The notes under the pieces: model-generated
Told to the model about the DNA's origin: nothing
Database searches by the model: none
The model's input: the letters and a program-made list of their open reading frames with translations, nothing else
Source of the DNA: Chthonomonas calidirosea
Lineage (GTDB): Bacteria > Armatimonadota > Fimbriimonadia > Fimbriimonadales > Fimbriimonadaceae
Reading direction: 5' to 3'
Assembly: GCA_945882415.1 (NCBI GenBank)
Contig: CAMCWC010000012.1
Location: 49,075 to 113,074, forward strand
DNA: 64,000 nucleotides
Position numbers and translations under genes: made by a program
Shown here: positions 1 through 8,829 of the stretch, piece after piece
Layout: every line of letters begins with the position of its first letter
How positions within the stretch are numbered: the stretch's first letter is position 1

Positions 1-1423
1 CAATCACGTCGCCGCCGTTCGGCGAGTACTTGATCGCGTTGTTCAACAGGTTCGTGAGAATCTGGTCGAACTTGTCTTCGTCGCCAACGATGATCTTCGG
101 AAGCTCGTTGTGAACCTTGAGCGAGACCACGTGCTTCGTGGTCGACTGCTGCTGCACGCGAACGACCTTGTCGAGAAGGACCGGAAGGTCAAACTCGGCA
201 TAGTTCGGGCTGAGCGATTCTCCGGCTTCGATTCGCGACGTGTTAAGCAAGTCGTCGATCAGGCGGCGAAGTCGGTCGCACTCCGAAACCACGATGCCGA
301 GGAACTCGCGCTGGTCTTCCTTGGAGTACATGTCCTCGTCCAGACCTTCCAGCAAGGTGCTACTGAAGCCCTTAATCGCGGTAAGCGGCGTTCGAAGTTC
401 GTGAGAGGCCATCGCGACGAAGCTCGACTTCATGCGGTCGATGTTCTTCATGTCCGTGATGTCGTTGAGAATGGCGACGACGCCAAGGTCCTTGCCCTCC
501 TCTCCCCGCACCGGCGCGGCCTGCACTTCGTAAATGCGGTCCGAGCCGCCGATGATAACGTTGATCTCGCGCTTCGAGTTCTCGATGCCCTTGCTGGCGT
601 CGGAAATAACCGCCCAAAGGTCCTCGTTCTTGAGCTGGTCCTTTGCGCTCTTGCCGATCACGTCGGCCGAAAGCTGGAACACCGCTCGGGCCGAGGAGTT
701 GACCTGGCTGAGGCGACCTTCGGCCGAGACCAAGATGAGTCCCGCGCTGAGCGATTCAAACGTCTGCGCAAGCTCTTCTTTCTTCTCGACGACTTCGCGA
801 TAAAGCTGAATGTTCGCGATGATGGAGCCAACGTTCTTGGCCATTCGCTCGAGCAAGCGAACATCTTCGTCGTTGAAGTCGCTGCCGTCTCGCTTGTTGA
901 AAGCGTGCAAAACGCCAATCGTGTTTCGCTCGACCACGCGATTCTGCTCGTCTCGCTTTTCGATGACCAGCGGAACCGTGACGCCGTTGGTCACGTGGAG
1001 CAGACCAAACGGGTCCTTCTGCGCTCGCGGATCGTTGATCGCGTCGTGAATGATCACCGATTCGCTTTCGCGGAAAACCTGACCGGAAATGCCCTGCGAA
1101 GCGCGCACGCGGAGGATTCGGAGTTGGTCGTCATCCACGCCAAGCGCCGGCGGAATGCCGTGCAGCTCGCCCGATTCTCGATCGTAAAACATGATGACGA
1201 TCTTCTCGGCCTGCAGAATCATCGCGATTCGCTGAACCAAGCGGCGCAGCGCCATATCGGCTTCGCTAATCGGGGCCATTTCGGACTCTTCCGTCCGCGC
1301 CGATGCCGAATTGTCATCGGTCTCTTGCCGTGACACGCGCCGTTGAAGCTCGTCGATTCGCTTCTGAAGCTCCTCGATCTGCCGTTGCTGTTGCTCCTTC
1401 TCTTGTTCTGGATTAAATTCCAT
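1..1423 (-). CDS. GAF-PAS sensor histidine kinase (3' end outside window)
   Basis: Translating the minus strand from the ATG at 1423 gives an open frame to the window edge (about 474 codons). Residues 1-35 are a Glu/Gln-rich coiled coil. A GAF domain follows (about 50-215, with the GISGQVF and DPFG segments), then a PAS domain (about 225-335), then a HisKA dimerisation domain with the H-box SHELRTPL (phospho-acceptor His about 341), and the start of the ATPase with the N-box NNAIKYSP near residue 460. The rest of the ATP-binding domain lies off the left edge. There is no membrane segment, so it is a cytoplasmic sensor. No response regulator is visible next to it. Ligand and partner are unknown. 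Confidence 0.93.
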   Translation of the reverse strand, partial: MEFNPEQEKEQQQRQIEELQKRIDELQRRVSRQETDDNSASARTEESEMAPISEADMALRRLVQRIAMILQAEKIVIMFYDRESGELHGIPPALGVDDDQLRILRVRASQGISGQVFRESESVIIHDAINDPRAQKDPFGLLHVTNGVTVPLVIEKRDEQNRVVERNTIGVLHAFNKRDGSDFNDEDVRLLERMAKNVGSIIANIQLYREVVEKKEELAQTFESLSAGLILVSAEGRLSQVNSSARAVFQLSADVIGKSAKDQLKNEDLWAVISDASKGIENSKREINVIIGGSDRIYEVQAAPVRGEEGKDLGVVAILNDITDMKNIDRMKSSFVAMASHELRTPLTAIKGFSSTLLEGLDEDMYSKEDQREFLGIVVSECDRLRRLIDDLLNTSRIEAGESLSPNYAEFDLPVLLDKVVRVQQQSTTKHVVSLKVHNELPKIIVGDEDKFDQILTNLLNNAIKYSPNGGDVI

Positions 1424-1512
1424 ACTTACGTACCTGCGGTGCTGGGGGAACTTTACCCCTCTCTGGCTTCCCTGATGCCATATTTGTCGTGGAGCGTTAT
1501 ACTCATTTGACG

Positions 1513-2181
1513 ATGAATCCTGAGTTGGAGGAGCTTCCGCTATTTCCGCTAAACACGGTTCTGTTCCCGTACGCGTCCATCCAACTTCACGTGTTTGAGG
1601 ACCGCTACCGCGAAATGGTTCGAATGTGCGTGCGAGAAGATCGCCCATTCGGCATCGTTCTCATCCGTTCCGGCGGAGAAGTTGGCGAAATCGCGGACCC
1701 TTACATGGTCGGCACCGCCGTCCGTGTCCGCGAAGTCCACACCTTCGAAGACGGCAGACTGGACATCTATGTTCAAGGCGAGCGCCGCTTCCGAATCCGC
1801 CAACTCGACGACTCCCGCCCGTATCTCGTCGGCTACGTCGAACCCGTTTTCGAAATCGGAATCTCCGACGATTCCCTCGCCGTCCAGCTCATGCTGCAAG
1901 CCCGCGAAGAATTCGAGCTCCTCGTCCAGCGCCTCTTCGAGCGCCAAGAGTTCGATGTCCAAGTCGTTTTCCCCTCCGATCCGATGGTCCTCTCCTTCAC
2001 CATCGCCAACCTGCTGAGCATGGAAAACATCCAAAAGCAGCGCCTCCTGGAAACCACGGACACCCTTGAGCGGGTTCAAGAACTGCTCCCGATCCTGCGA
2101 AACCACATCGTCGAGGCCAACCAGCCCAACTACTACCGAATCAACACCCAAGATCTTTCGGAGTGGGTTTCGCCAAACTGA
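1513..2181 (+). CDS. LON substrate-binding-domain protein (stand-alone)
   Basis: About 222 residues matching the N-terminal substrate-binding domain of Lon protease, with the start ELPLFPLNTVLFP and the segment HVFEDRYREMV typical of the family. There is no AAA+ or protease domain, so this is the stand-alone form found in many bacteria, whose exact role is poorly defined. An in-frame GTG at 1489 would add eight residues. I prefer ATG 1513 because a TATACT box at 1498-1503 lies 9 nt before it, which would leave an almost leaderless transcript, and because family members begin at about this point. It is followed 6 nt later by rfbA, so the two are probably co-transcribed. Confidence 0.9.
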   Translation: MNPELEELPLFPLNTVLFPYASIQLHVFEDRYREMVRMCVREDRPFGIVLIRSGGEVGEIADPYMVGTAVRVREVHTFEDGRLDIYVQGERRFRIRQLDDSRPYLVGYVEPVFEIGISDDSLAVQLMLQAREEFELLVQRLFERQEFDVQVVFPSDPMVLSFTIANLLSMENIQKQRLLETTDTLERVQELLPILRNHIVEANQPNYYRINTQDLSEWVSPN

Positions 2182-2187
2182 CCGAAT

Positions 2188-3054
2188 ATGCGACGCGGCA
2201 TCATTCTCGCCGGAGGCTCCGGAACGCGCCTCTACCCCCTCACGATCAGCGTGAGCAAACAGCTCATGCCGGTTTACAACAAACCGATGATCTACTACCC
2301 GCTCACCACCCTGATGCTAGCGGGCATGCGAGAAGTCCTCATCATCACCACTCCAGAGGACCAAGCCAACTTCCAACGCCTCCTCGGCAACGGCTCGCAA
2401 TGGGGAATCGAGATTCAATACGCCGTCCAGCCCGAACCCAAAGGCCTCGCCCAAGCCTTCACCATCGGCGCTTCCTTCGTCGGTGACAAGCCGTCCTGTC
2501 TCATCCTCGGCGACAACATCTACTACGGCCACGGCTTCACCAACCTGCTTGACCACGCCGACGCCCAAACCGAAGGTGCCACCGTCTTTGCCTACCGAGT
2601 CCAAGACGCCCGCTCCTACGGCGTCGTCTCCTTCGACGCCGACGGTCGCGCCGAGACGATCGAAGAAAAGCCCGCCGTTCCGAAGTCGAACTACGCGGTA
2701 ACCGGCTTGTACTTTTACGATTCCCAAGTCGTCCAAATCGCCCGCGACCTAAAACCCAGCGCCAGGGGCGAGTTCGAAATCACCGACGTCAACCGCGCCT
2801 ATCTCGACAAGGGCCAACTCAACGTCGAAACCATGGGCCGCGGCTACGCTTGGCTAGATACCGGAACCCACGAAAGCCTTCTCCAAGCCGCCAACTACGT
2901 CGAAACCATCGAAGCCCGCCAAGGCCTCATGATCGCGTGCCCCGAAGAGGTGGCGTATCTCAAGGGCTTCATCACCGCCGATGACGTGCTGAAACTGGCC
3001 GAGCCGCTGTCAAAAACCGGCTACGGCCAGTATCTCCAGCGGCTCGTGAGTTAG
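2188..3054 (+). CDS. rfbA: Glucose-1-phosphate thymidylyltransferase
   Basis: 288 residues of the RmlA/RfbA family. It makes dTDP-glucose from dTTP and glucose-1-phosphate, the first step towards dTDP-L-rhamnose. The nucleotide-binding signature [16 protein letters not shown] is at residues 4-19. The segment [16 protein letters not shown], the ILGDNIYYG loop with its metal-binding Asp, and the late [13 protein letters not shown] motif are all present. Length fits the family. It starts 6 nt after the LON-domain gene. The other rhamnose genes (rmlB, rmlC, rmlD) are not next to it and are not seen in the window. Confidence 0.97.
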   Translation: MRRGIILAGGSGTRLYPLTISVSKQLMPVYNKPMIYYPLTTLMLAGMREVLIITTPEDQANFQRLLGNGSQWGIEIQYAVQPEPKGLAQAFTIGASFVGDKPSCLILGDNIYYGHGFTNLLDHADAQTEGATVFAYRVQDARSYGVVSFDADGRAETIEEKPAVPKSNYAVTGLYFYDSQVVQIARDLKPSARGEFEITDVNRAYLDKGQLNVETMGRGYAWLDTGTHESLLQAANYVETIEARQGLMIACPEEVAYLKGFITADDVLKLAEPLSKTGYGQYLQRLVS

Positions 3055-3055
3055 C

Positions 3056-4978
3056 TTATTTCGAAGCGACGGCCTTGTCTTCCAGCATCTTCAAAAGCTG
3101 GAGCCCCATAAGGCCATTCACCCCGCCATCGGAGCCTTCCGATCCGGTGATGAGCAGCTCTGGAATGATCTTCACCTTTCCGCTCGCGATCTGTTCCGTC
3201 ACCTTCAGCCGGGTGAAGTTCTCTTGTCCCATCGCTTCAACCTGAAGCTGGAACGAGTGCGCGGTGGATTGGCCCTTCGCCATGATCGCCTCGGCTTCGG
3301 CAACGCCGGTCTTCGAAATGCGCTCGGCTTCGGCACCGGCGGTGAACCGCGTCGCGTCGGCAGCGGCAGAACCCTTAGCTCGGGTCGCCTCGGCGTCCGC
3401 ATTGGCCCGGAGCTTAGTCGCTTCCGATTCCGCGCTGACTTGCAGCTTCAGACTAGTCGCGTCACCTTCCGCCTTCTTAACCGTGGCATCAGCCGTGCGC
3501 TGGGCGATCTCAACGCTTTGCTGCGCCTTCACAATCTCACGTTGCATGTCGGCAATGGCGGTTTCCTTTTCCATGCCCTGGCGCTGCTCTTGCGCCATTC
3601 GCTGGGTCTCGTAGGTCTTCTGCTCTTCCTGCGCGATCTTTCGGTCGGTCAGGGTCTTCATCAGCGCCTCCGGCGGCACGATGTCGCCAATCAGAGTGTC
3701 AACCGCGTTAACGTTGTATTCATCGAGCACCGCGCGAATGTGCTCCTTGGCCGACGCCTGACGCTCCTTTCGGGTGCTGAGGAAGCTAATGACATCGCTA
3801 TCCTGCGCCGAGTTTCGGAAGTAGTTTCCAATCGTCGGCTCCAAGACCTGAGACACCAGGTTCACCATGCTGCCGAACCGTCCGATGACCTTAGGCGCTT
3901 CGGTCGCCGGCACGTGGATGATCTGCGACACGTCGAGGTTGTAGGGGAATCCGTCCTTACTGCGGACAGTGATCGTACAAAGGTGCTTGTCCAGCGCATG
4001 AGACTCCGTTCGAGCATTCGCCCAGTTCAGAACTAGGTTAGTCGTCGGGACCAGTTCCACCTTCATCGTGTACTTGTTGATCGGGTACTTGCCCGGACCA
4101 AGCGGCTCCACCCAGACGCCCCGGAAGCCCTTCTCCACGATGTTTCCGTGACGGAAGTGCTCGCCCGTCACGTCTTCGCCGTCTTCGCCGATGTACGAAA
4201 TCACGACGCCGACGTAGCCGATGGGAACGTCGGTCATCGGGATTTCTTCAATCTGAAGCCCCCAATGGTTGATGAAGTAGCTACCGGCCAGGATCACCTG
4301 AGGCTGCAAGCCACGGTTGCCGCCGAGGGCCAAGAATTTGTCGAAGTCTTGGAAGTTGTTGTGGCCGTCGATCTGCTCACCTGCAATCTGGCCCTTGCGA
4401 ATCGGTGCACCGTCGAGAGCCGTCACGATGCCGACCATGTTCTCGTTGATGACGGTGATGTTATGAAGCGATACCGTGAAGGCCAGGGTGTTGATTCGGT
4501 AGGTACCTGAAGTCAGCACGTGGGTTTGGCGCCCTTTTTGGCCACCGGCATCCAGGAACCGGACGGTGTCTTGGAAGTTGTCGCATTCGACTTTGCGAGC
4601 GAGGATGTTTCCGGTCGGCAACTCGTTTCCGTCATTGGCCAGAACGAGGCCGATCTTGCCCTCTGGAACCACGGTGAACGGCGCCATGGCAACGGAAAAC
4701 TGCCAAGGCCACATCATCCAGTACAGACCAGGTGCCAGGGTACGGGCTTGAATGCCCGCCTCGCCCTGGGTTGCGAGAATTCTGCCGTCCGGCAACTCGC
4801 GATGCGCCCCGCTTAGGGCGAACTTCTTGGTGACAATTCCAATGCGGTCTTCGGGGACGATAACCATCCCGAAGAGCACCCGCAGTACGGGTTTGAAGGC
4901 AAAGATAAGGATCGGGAAGATGAGAATCCACCAGAAAGAGATCAGGGTTTCTGGGGCTATGGTTTGTGCAAAAAGCAT
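3056..4978 (-). CDS. SPFH/band-7 (flotillin-like) membrane protein with four N-terminal repeats
   Basis: 640 residues. A hydrophobic anchor (about 12-40, SFWWILIFPILIFAF) is followed by four tandem units of about 70-90 residues, each with a V-x-x-G-x-x-(A/V/I)-G-I/L-V start (VPEDRIGIV, VPEGKIGLV, INENMVGIV, VPIGYVGVV) and a G-x-Y turn (APGLYWM, TSGTYRI, LAGSYFI, GPGKYPI). A band-7 core then runs to about residue 440, followed by an Ala/Glu/Lys-rich coiled coil (about 440-590), as in flotillins. Flotillin-like proteins organise membrane microdomains; that role here is inferred from the family. It is convergent with rfbA (1 nt between stop codons). The repeat block is longer than in standard flotillins. 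The start ATG at 4978 has no clear Shine-Dalgarno. Confidence 0.9.
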   Translation of the reverse strand: MLFAQTIAPETLISFWWILIFPILIFAFKPVLRVLFGMVIVPEDRIGIVTKKFALSGAHRELPDGRILATQGEAGIQARTLAPGLYWMMWPWQFSVAMAPFTVVPEGKIGLVLANDGNELPTGNILARKVECDNFQDTVRFLDAGGQKGRQTHVLTSGTYRINTLAFTVSLHNITVINENMVGIVTALDGAPIRKGQIAGEQIDGHNNFQDFDKFLALGGNRGLQPQVILAGSYFINHWGLQIEEIPMTDVPIGYVGVVISYIGEDGEDVTGEHFRHGNIVEKGFRGVWVEPLGPGKYPINKYTMKVELVPTTNLVLNWANARTESHALDKHLCTITVRSKDGFPYNLDVSQIIHVPATEAPKVIGRFGSMVNLVSQVLEPTIGNYFRNSAQDSDVISFLSTRKERQASAKEHIRAVLDEYNVNAVDTLIGDIVPPEALMKTLTDRKIAQEEQKTYETQRMAQEQRQGMEKETAIADMQREIVKAQQSVEIAQRTADATVKKAEGDATSLKLQVSAESEATKLRANADAEATRAKGSAAADATRFTAGAEAERISKTGVAEAEAIMAKGQSTAHSFQLQVEAMGQENFTRLKVTEQIASGKVKIIPELLITGSEGSDGGVNGLMGLQLLKMLEDKAVASK

Positions 4979-5117
4979 ACGTGTGCGGCACCACCACCAC
5001 CGGGGCGTCGTTCCGCATCGAACGGGTCTCGTTGGCGCGTTGCGCCTCCGAGATTAGAACGGGGACCTTCAATTTCGGGTTGCGAAGGTCCCGCGTTCCT
5101 TTAGGACTGATTCAGAT

Positions 5118-5783
5118 TTAGGAAGCCGCCCAGAGGAATCCGCGTCGCATCAGCTCCCGCGGGACTTCTGCCTCCAGAACAACTCGCTGGTGACCCAGAG
5201 CGTTGTAGAACACGCGACCTGCTCCGTACGACTTCGTGTAAACCTGCGGCATTCGGCAAGGGTTCTGAACGTGTCGTCCCGGCGCGCCTGGGGTCGGGAA
5301 ATTGCAGTAGGCCAAGGTGTTCACGCCTGGATCGACGTGTAGATAGTACTGCTCGCTGACGACCTCAAAGTCCGGCAATCCCGCGGAAATTTCGTGAGGG
5401 TTGGTTCGGTCGAAGTGAACGTAGTATCGGAGACCATCGTTGCCGGGGTGCGAAACCCACTGGCTACCGGTCATGAACTGCCATTCCGTGTCGTTGCGGA
5501 ACGAGTCGCACATTCCGCCGTGGGCTCCGGCGATGCCGACGCCATGTTCGGCAACGGCGGAAGTGACCGAGGCGCTTTGCTCACCAGTAATCGAGCCCAT
5601 CGTCCAAACCGGCACGATGAGATTCTGCGATTTGACAAAGTCAACATCCAAAAAGGCATCGAGCGTGTCGGAAACCTTTACTTCAAACTGCTCCGCTCGC
5701 AGGATCTCGGCGAACAGGTCTGCCACCGCCTCCGGTTCGTGTCCATCCCATCCACCCCATACAATTAGCGCCTTCTTAGCCAT
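5118..5783 (-). CDS. ThuA-like (trehalose-utilisation) domain protein
   Basis: 221 residues, a single ThuA domain with the glutamine-amidotransferase-like fold. It begins KKALIVWGGWDGHEP, has GIAGAHGGMCDSFRN near residues 80-95, and ends with KSYGAGRVFYNALGHQ, all typical of the family. There is no signal peptide, so it is probably cytoplasmic. ThuA proteins are linked to sugar (disaccharide) metabolism, but a precise reaction is usually not known, and no sugar operon surrounds this one. The start ATG (5781-5783) lies 6 nt after a TAGCCT box (minus strand, 5790-5795), which suggests a leaderless or very short leader transcript. Confidence 0.92.
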   Translation of the reverse strand: MAKKALIVWGGWDGHEPEAVADLFAEILRAEQFEVKVSDTLDAFLDVDFVKSQNLIVPVWTMGSITGEQSASVTSAVAEHGVGIAGAHGGMCDSFRNDTEWQFMTGSQWVSHPGNDGLRYYVHFDRTNPHEISAGLPDFEVVSEQYYLHVDPGVNTLAYCNFPTPGAPGRHVQNPCRMPQVYTKSYGAGRVFYNALGHQRVVLEAEVPRELMRRGFLWAAS

Positions 5784-5857
5784 GCCGAAAGGCTACCATT
5801 CGACTGCCACCAAAAAATCTATTGAACACCGAAGCGGGATGTGGACACTTAACTGTT

Positions 5858-6568
5858 GTGAACTCAACGAGCAAAATCCTCGCCCTCCTCGCCGTGGGAC
5901 TCTTGGTCCTGAACACGAAGGCGACCCCGACCATGCAGCAGAACCAACCGGAAGAGAAAAACATCATCATCGTTTCTGGCGACGGGCAAGCCAAGACTGA
6001 CCCCGACATGGCGGTGGTCAGTGTTGGAATATCCAAACAAAGCGCGACCGCAAAGAATGCCCAAGAATCGGTCAACAAAACCGCCGCCGCGATTCGCGAT
6101 GCCGTTCTGAAAGTTGTGGGCGACCGAAAGCTTATTCAAACTAGCGGGCTCTCGCTTTATCCGCAATCGAACCAAACCGGCAAGACCATCGGCTACCAGG
6201 CCAGCAACATGATCACGATCACGGTCAATGACATCGCGAAGGCTGGCGATGTAGTGGATGCGGCGACCGATGCTGGAGCCACCAATCTCAACGGCATCTC
6301 GTTCGGGCTAAAAGACCCGAAGAAAGCTCGTTCCGCCGCCCTTAAAGACGCTGTCGCGGACGCAAAGAGCAAGGCCGATTCGCTCGCCGAAGCACTCGGT
6401 GTCACCATCACGGAGATCGTGCAAGTCACAGAAGGTGGATCGAACTCGAACCCATATCCAATGCAGTTCAAGGCAGCGGCGATGGAAATGAGAGCCGGAG
6501 CCCCCATTGAAGCCGGTCAGGTTGAGCTTGGCGCGAGCGTGACGATCAAATACCGCTTCAGCCGCTGA
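5858..6568 (+). CDS. SIMPL (DUF541) family secreted protein
   Basis: About 236 residues from GTG 5858. A signal peptide (ILALLAVGLLVLNTKA) is followed by a SIMPL/DUF541 domain: IIVSGDGQAKTDPDMAVVSVGI at the start, a central YQASNMITITVND segment, SLAEALGVTITEI and the final VELGASVTIKYRF. Proteins of this family (for example BP26 and YggE) are periplasmic or outer-membrane associated, and some form oligomeric rings; the function is unclear. A TTG at 5822 would add 12 residues that do not fit a signal peptide. The 3' end overlaps the convergent membrane-protein gene by 11 nt. Confidence 0.92.
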   Translation: MNSTSKILALLAVGLLVLNTKATPTMQQNQPEEKNIIIVSGDGQAKTDPDMAVVSVGISKQSATAKNAQESVNKTAAAIRDAVLKVVGDRKLIQTSGLSLYPQSNQTGKTIGYQASNMITITVNDIAKAGDVVDAATDAGATNLNGISFGLKDPKKARSAALKDAVADAKSKADSLAEALGVTITEIVQVTEGGSNSNPYPMQFKAAAMEMRAGAPIEAGQVELGASVTIKYRFSR

Positions 6569-6929
6569 CGATCTTGCTGTACAGATAGCCGTCCAGCACC
6601 AGCAGGTTCACTCCCTGAACAATTACGGCGATCCCCGCCCCACGAACGCGGGGGTTGCCGAGCACCAACAAGCTGATGCCAACCGCGACATAGGCCACAT
6701 TCAGTCCGAGATTGAACGCGAGCAGATCATCAATTGTCATTGGATCAACTTTCGGATTCATTCGCCCCGGCAGGGCGATGAGGATATTCACCACGCTCCA
6801 GCCGATCGTCATCCATCCAAATGACCCGACGGGATCGGGCCGCCGCATCAGGAAAATCCCGAGGACGATAAATGCGATGGCCACGATGATCAGTCGATCA
6901 CAGTGCGCGACCATCAGGCTTTCCAGCAC
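6558..6929 (-). CDS. Small integral membrane protein of unknown function
   Basis: Up to 123 residues, with four hydrophobic segments (about 12-30, 38-54, 71-90, 96-118), so a four-helix membrane protein. The polar stretch GRMNPKVDPMTIDDL lies between the second and third helices. I do not recognise the family. The GTG start overlaps the hisI stop codon by 1 nt (TAGTG), so the two are translationally coupled; a downstream ATG (MVAHCDR) is an alternative start. The coupling to hisI looks like compact packing rather than evidence for a role in histidine synthesis. Confidence 0.78.
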   Translation of the reverse strand: MLESLMVAHCDRLIIVAIAFIVLGIFLMRRPDPVGSFGWMTIGWSVVNILIALPGRMNPKVDPMTIDDLLAFNLGLNVAYVAVGISLLVLGNPRVRGAGIAVIVQGVNLLVLDGYLYSKIVSG

Positions 6930-7288
6930 TAAGCCACCCGTTCGGCATTGACGGCCAAGCCGTCATCCGAAACATCGCGATAGAAGCACGACCGGAAGTT
7001 CTCGTGGCACGCCGCGCCAACTTGCTCGACTTGGAGCAGCAGGGTGTCCTGATCACAGTCCACCGAGACGCGCTTTACGTGCTGGACGTGGCCGCTGGTT
7101 TCGCCCTTAATCCAGAAACTCTGGCGCGACCGGGACCAGAACGTTGCGCGTTTGGTTTCGATGGTTTTCTGGACCGCCTCGCGGTTCATCCAGGCCATCA
7201 TGAGTACTTCTCCGTTCTCATGGTCCTGAACGATGGCGGGGATGAGGCCATTTGCGTCAAATTTGAGTCCGTTCAGGATGTCTTCCAT
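6929..7288 (-). CDS. hisI: Phosphoribosyl-AMP cyclohydrolase
   Basis: 119 residues. It hydrolyses phosphoribosyl-AMP, the third step of histidine synthesis. The family signature is clear: [19 protein letters not shown] near the start, the [14 protein letters not shown] segment, the metal-binding DCDQDTLLL motif, and zinc-binding cysteines in ACHE and SCFYR. The phosphoribosyl-ATP pyrophosphatase domain (HisE) is not fused. No other his genes are nearby. A TTG 24 nt upstream is possible, but ATG 7288 with AAGG just before it fits the family start [11 protein letters not shown]. Confidence 0.96.
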   Translation of the reverse strand: MEDILNGLKFDANGLIPAIVQDHENGEVLMMAWMNREAVQKTIETKRATFWSRSRQSFWIKGETSGHVQHVKRVSVDCDQDTLLLQVEQVGAACHENFRSCFYRDVSDDGLAVNAERVA

Positions 7289-7336
7289 CCCTTGAGGGTA
7301 CCGCCGACCCAAATTCGGAATATCCTATTGGGCACC

Positions 7337-8812
7337 TTGGCAAATCAATTCCGTGAGCGATGGGCGTACGTATTGCTCGCCCTTTTGCCCATGGCGGGCT
7401 TCTGGTTCACCGGGCTCTTCGACCTCGACGAAGGCTTTTACGGCGCGGTCGTCTCGGAAATGAATCGGCGCGGCGAGTGGATCACCCCTTACTATGCGGG
7501 GCAGCCATGGTTTGAAAAGCCGATCCTTCTCTACTGGCTCGCCAAACCCTCGCTGATGTTCTTCGGTGAGTTTGTGGGCCCTCGCCTGCCCAGCGTTTTT
7601 TGCAGCTTAGGCACGCTCTGGATCATCCGGAAGTTTGCTGAGAAGCACTTCGGTGAGGACGCCGGCCAAGTTGCGCCACTGGTCCTGGGAAGCTGTCTCC
7701 TTTTCGCGATTCCCGGACAGTTGATGATGACGGATCCGGTGTTGCTACTTTGCTTGACCGGGGCTTTTTTGGGATTCTGGGACTCGATGTCTGCCCCAAA
7801 TCAGCGATGGAAGTTTGGGCTTTGGCTTGGACTGAGTGTTCTTGCGAAAGGGCCGGTTGGGGTCCTGCTTTGGATTCCGATCGCAATCTGGGTTTACGCT
7901 ACGCTGCCAGAAAAGCGGGCTGGTTTCAAAGGTGGCTGGCTGCTTGCGCTCGTCGTCTTTTCGCTTGCGGTTGCGTCTTGGTACCTCCCTGCTTATCTGA
8001 TCAATCGAGACCAGTTCGTCCAAAAGTTCTTGATCGAGCAGAACCTGCAACGGTTCACCGGCGGGGACGAAGCGCACACCTGGAAGAACCCGCTGGCTTA
8101 CCTGTACTTCATCCCGGTGATCCTTCTTGGCGCGGGACCTTGGCTGTTCTATGCCTACCGAAAGCGCGGTGAATCGGATGAAACCGAGCGGTACCTGACG
8201 GCTTACGCAATCATCATTTTCGTTTTCTTCTCGCTCAGCGGGGCGAAGTTGGTGCACTACGTGATGCCTTGCTTGCCGCCGATTGCGATCCTCGCGGCGG
8301 TCCGACTCTCAAAATCGACCAAGTCCATCAACCTTCCGGTGTTCGGAACCTTGACCGTCGTCACCTTAATTTCCTTGATCGGACTGCCGATCTACTACCG
8401 CCTCAGCGGCCAGCAGGAAGCGCACACGCTGATCCGAAACTTCACTGGATCGCGCGATATTGTTGCTCTGTACCAAATCGGCCGCCGCGAGGCGAGCAAG
8501 GGAACCGGCGGAACCCAATTGAGGGAGACTTCTATGCCGTCGCTCCGCATGTATCTGAACGGTGACGCAAGAGACGTCGAGACCTTAGAGGACCTCTTAC
8601 AGCTGCCCTCACCAATCCAGGTCTTCACTCGCCGAAATCGGATCACTTCCGAGGATGAGGTGAAAATTCTGGACCGCGGATTCTTGCTTTCAGATTTGCC
8701 GACCCCAGACAACTCAAACTTCCGGGCCTTTACGCTGAGCAAACGAAACGCAATTCTTGATCTTGAATCAGCGAGAAAGACGTCACCCGTCTCGCCGGAT
8801 CAGCCAAAATAG
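7337..8812 (+). CDS. ArnT/PMT-like lipid-linked glycosyltransferase
   Basis: About 491 residues of a multi-helix GT-C glycosyltransferase related to ArnT and protein mannosyltransferases. The first periplasmic loop carries the conserved acidic pair in LFDLDEGFYGAVVSEM, followed by GEWITPYYAGQPWFEKPIL and YWLAKP, the hallmark of this family. At least ten hydrophobic segments run to about residue 350, and then a soluble C-terminal region. The enzyme uses a polyprenyl-phosphate sugar as donor; acceptor and sugar cannot be told from sequence. The frame is open further upstream, but that part lies antisense to hisI. TTG 7337 (or TTG 7328) is the likely start, with TATCCT at 7321-7326 before it. 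Confidence 0.88.
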   Translation: MANQFRERWAYVLLALLPMAGFWFTGLFDLDEGFYGAVVSEMNRRGEWITPYYAGQPWFEKPILLYWLAKPSLMFFGEFVGPRLPSVFCSLGTLWIIRKFAEKHFGEDAGQVAPLVLGSCLLFAIPGQLMMTDPVLLLCLTGAFLGFWDSMSAPNQRWKFGLWLGLSVLAKGPVGVLLWIPIAIWVYATLPEKRAGFKGGWLLALVVFSLAVASWYLPAYLINRDQFVQKFLIEQNLQRFTGGDEAHTWKNPLAYLYFIPVILLGAGPWLFYAYRKRGESDETERYLTAYAIIIFVFFSLSGAKLVHYVMPCLPPIAILAAVRLSKSTKSINLPVFGTLTVVTLISLIGLPIYYRLSGQQEAHTLIRNFTGSRDIVALYQIGRREASKGTGGTQLRETSMPSLRMYLNGDARDVETLEDLLQLPSPIQVFTRRNRITSEDEVKILDRGFLLSDLPTPDNSNFRAFTLSKRNAILDLESARKTSPVSPDQPK

Positions 8813-8829
8813 TCTTCGGAGCTTCAACG

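Noticed and set aside
110..1333. 407-codon plus-strand frame opposite the histidine kinase
   Set aside because: The minus strand gives complete GAF, PAS and HisKA motifs; this frame is its shadow.
1549..2151. 200-codon minus-strand frame opposite the LON-domain gene
   Set aside because: Repeats of Asp, Val and Gly typical of an antisense frame; the plus strand encodes a recognisable family.
3224..4036. 270-codon plus-strand frame opposite the SPFH gene
   Set aside because: Rich in Arg, Leu and His, with no domain; antisense shadow of the coiled-coil region.
7004..7336. N-terminal extension of the ArnT-like protein
   Set aside because: These codons lie antisense to hisI and contain no membrane segment; the family starts at about 7337.
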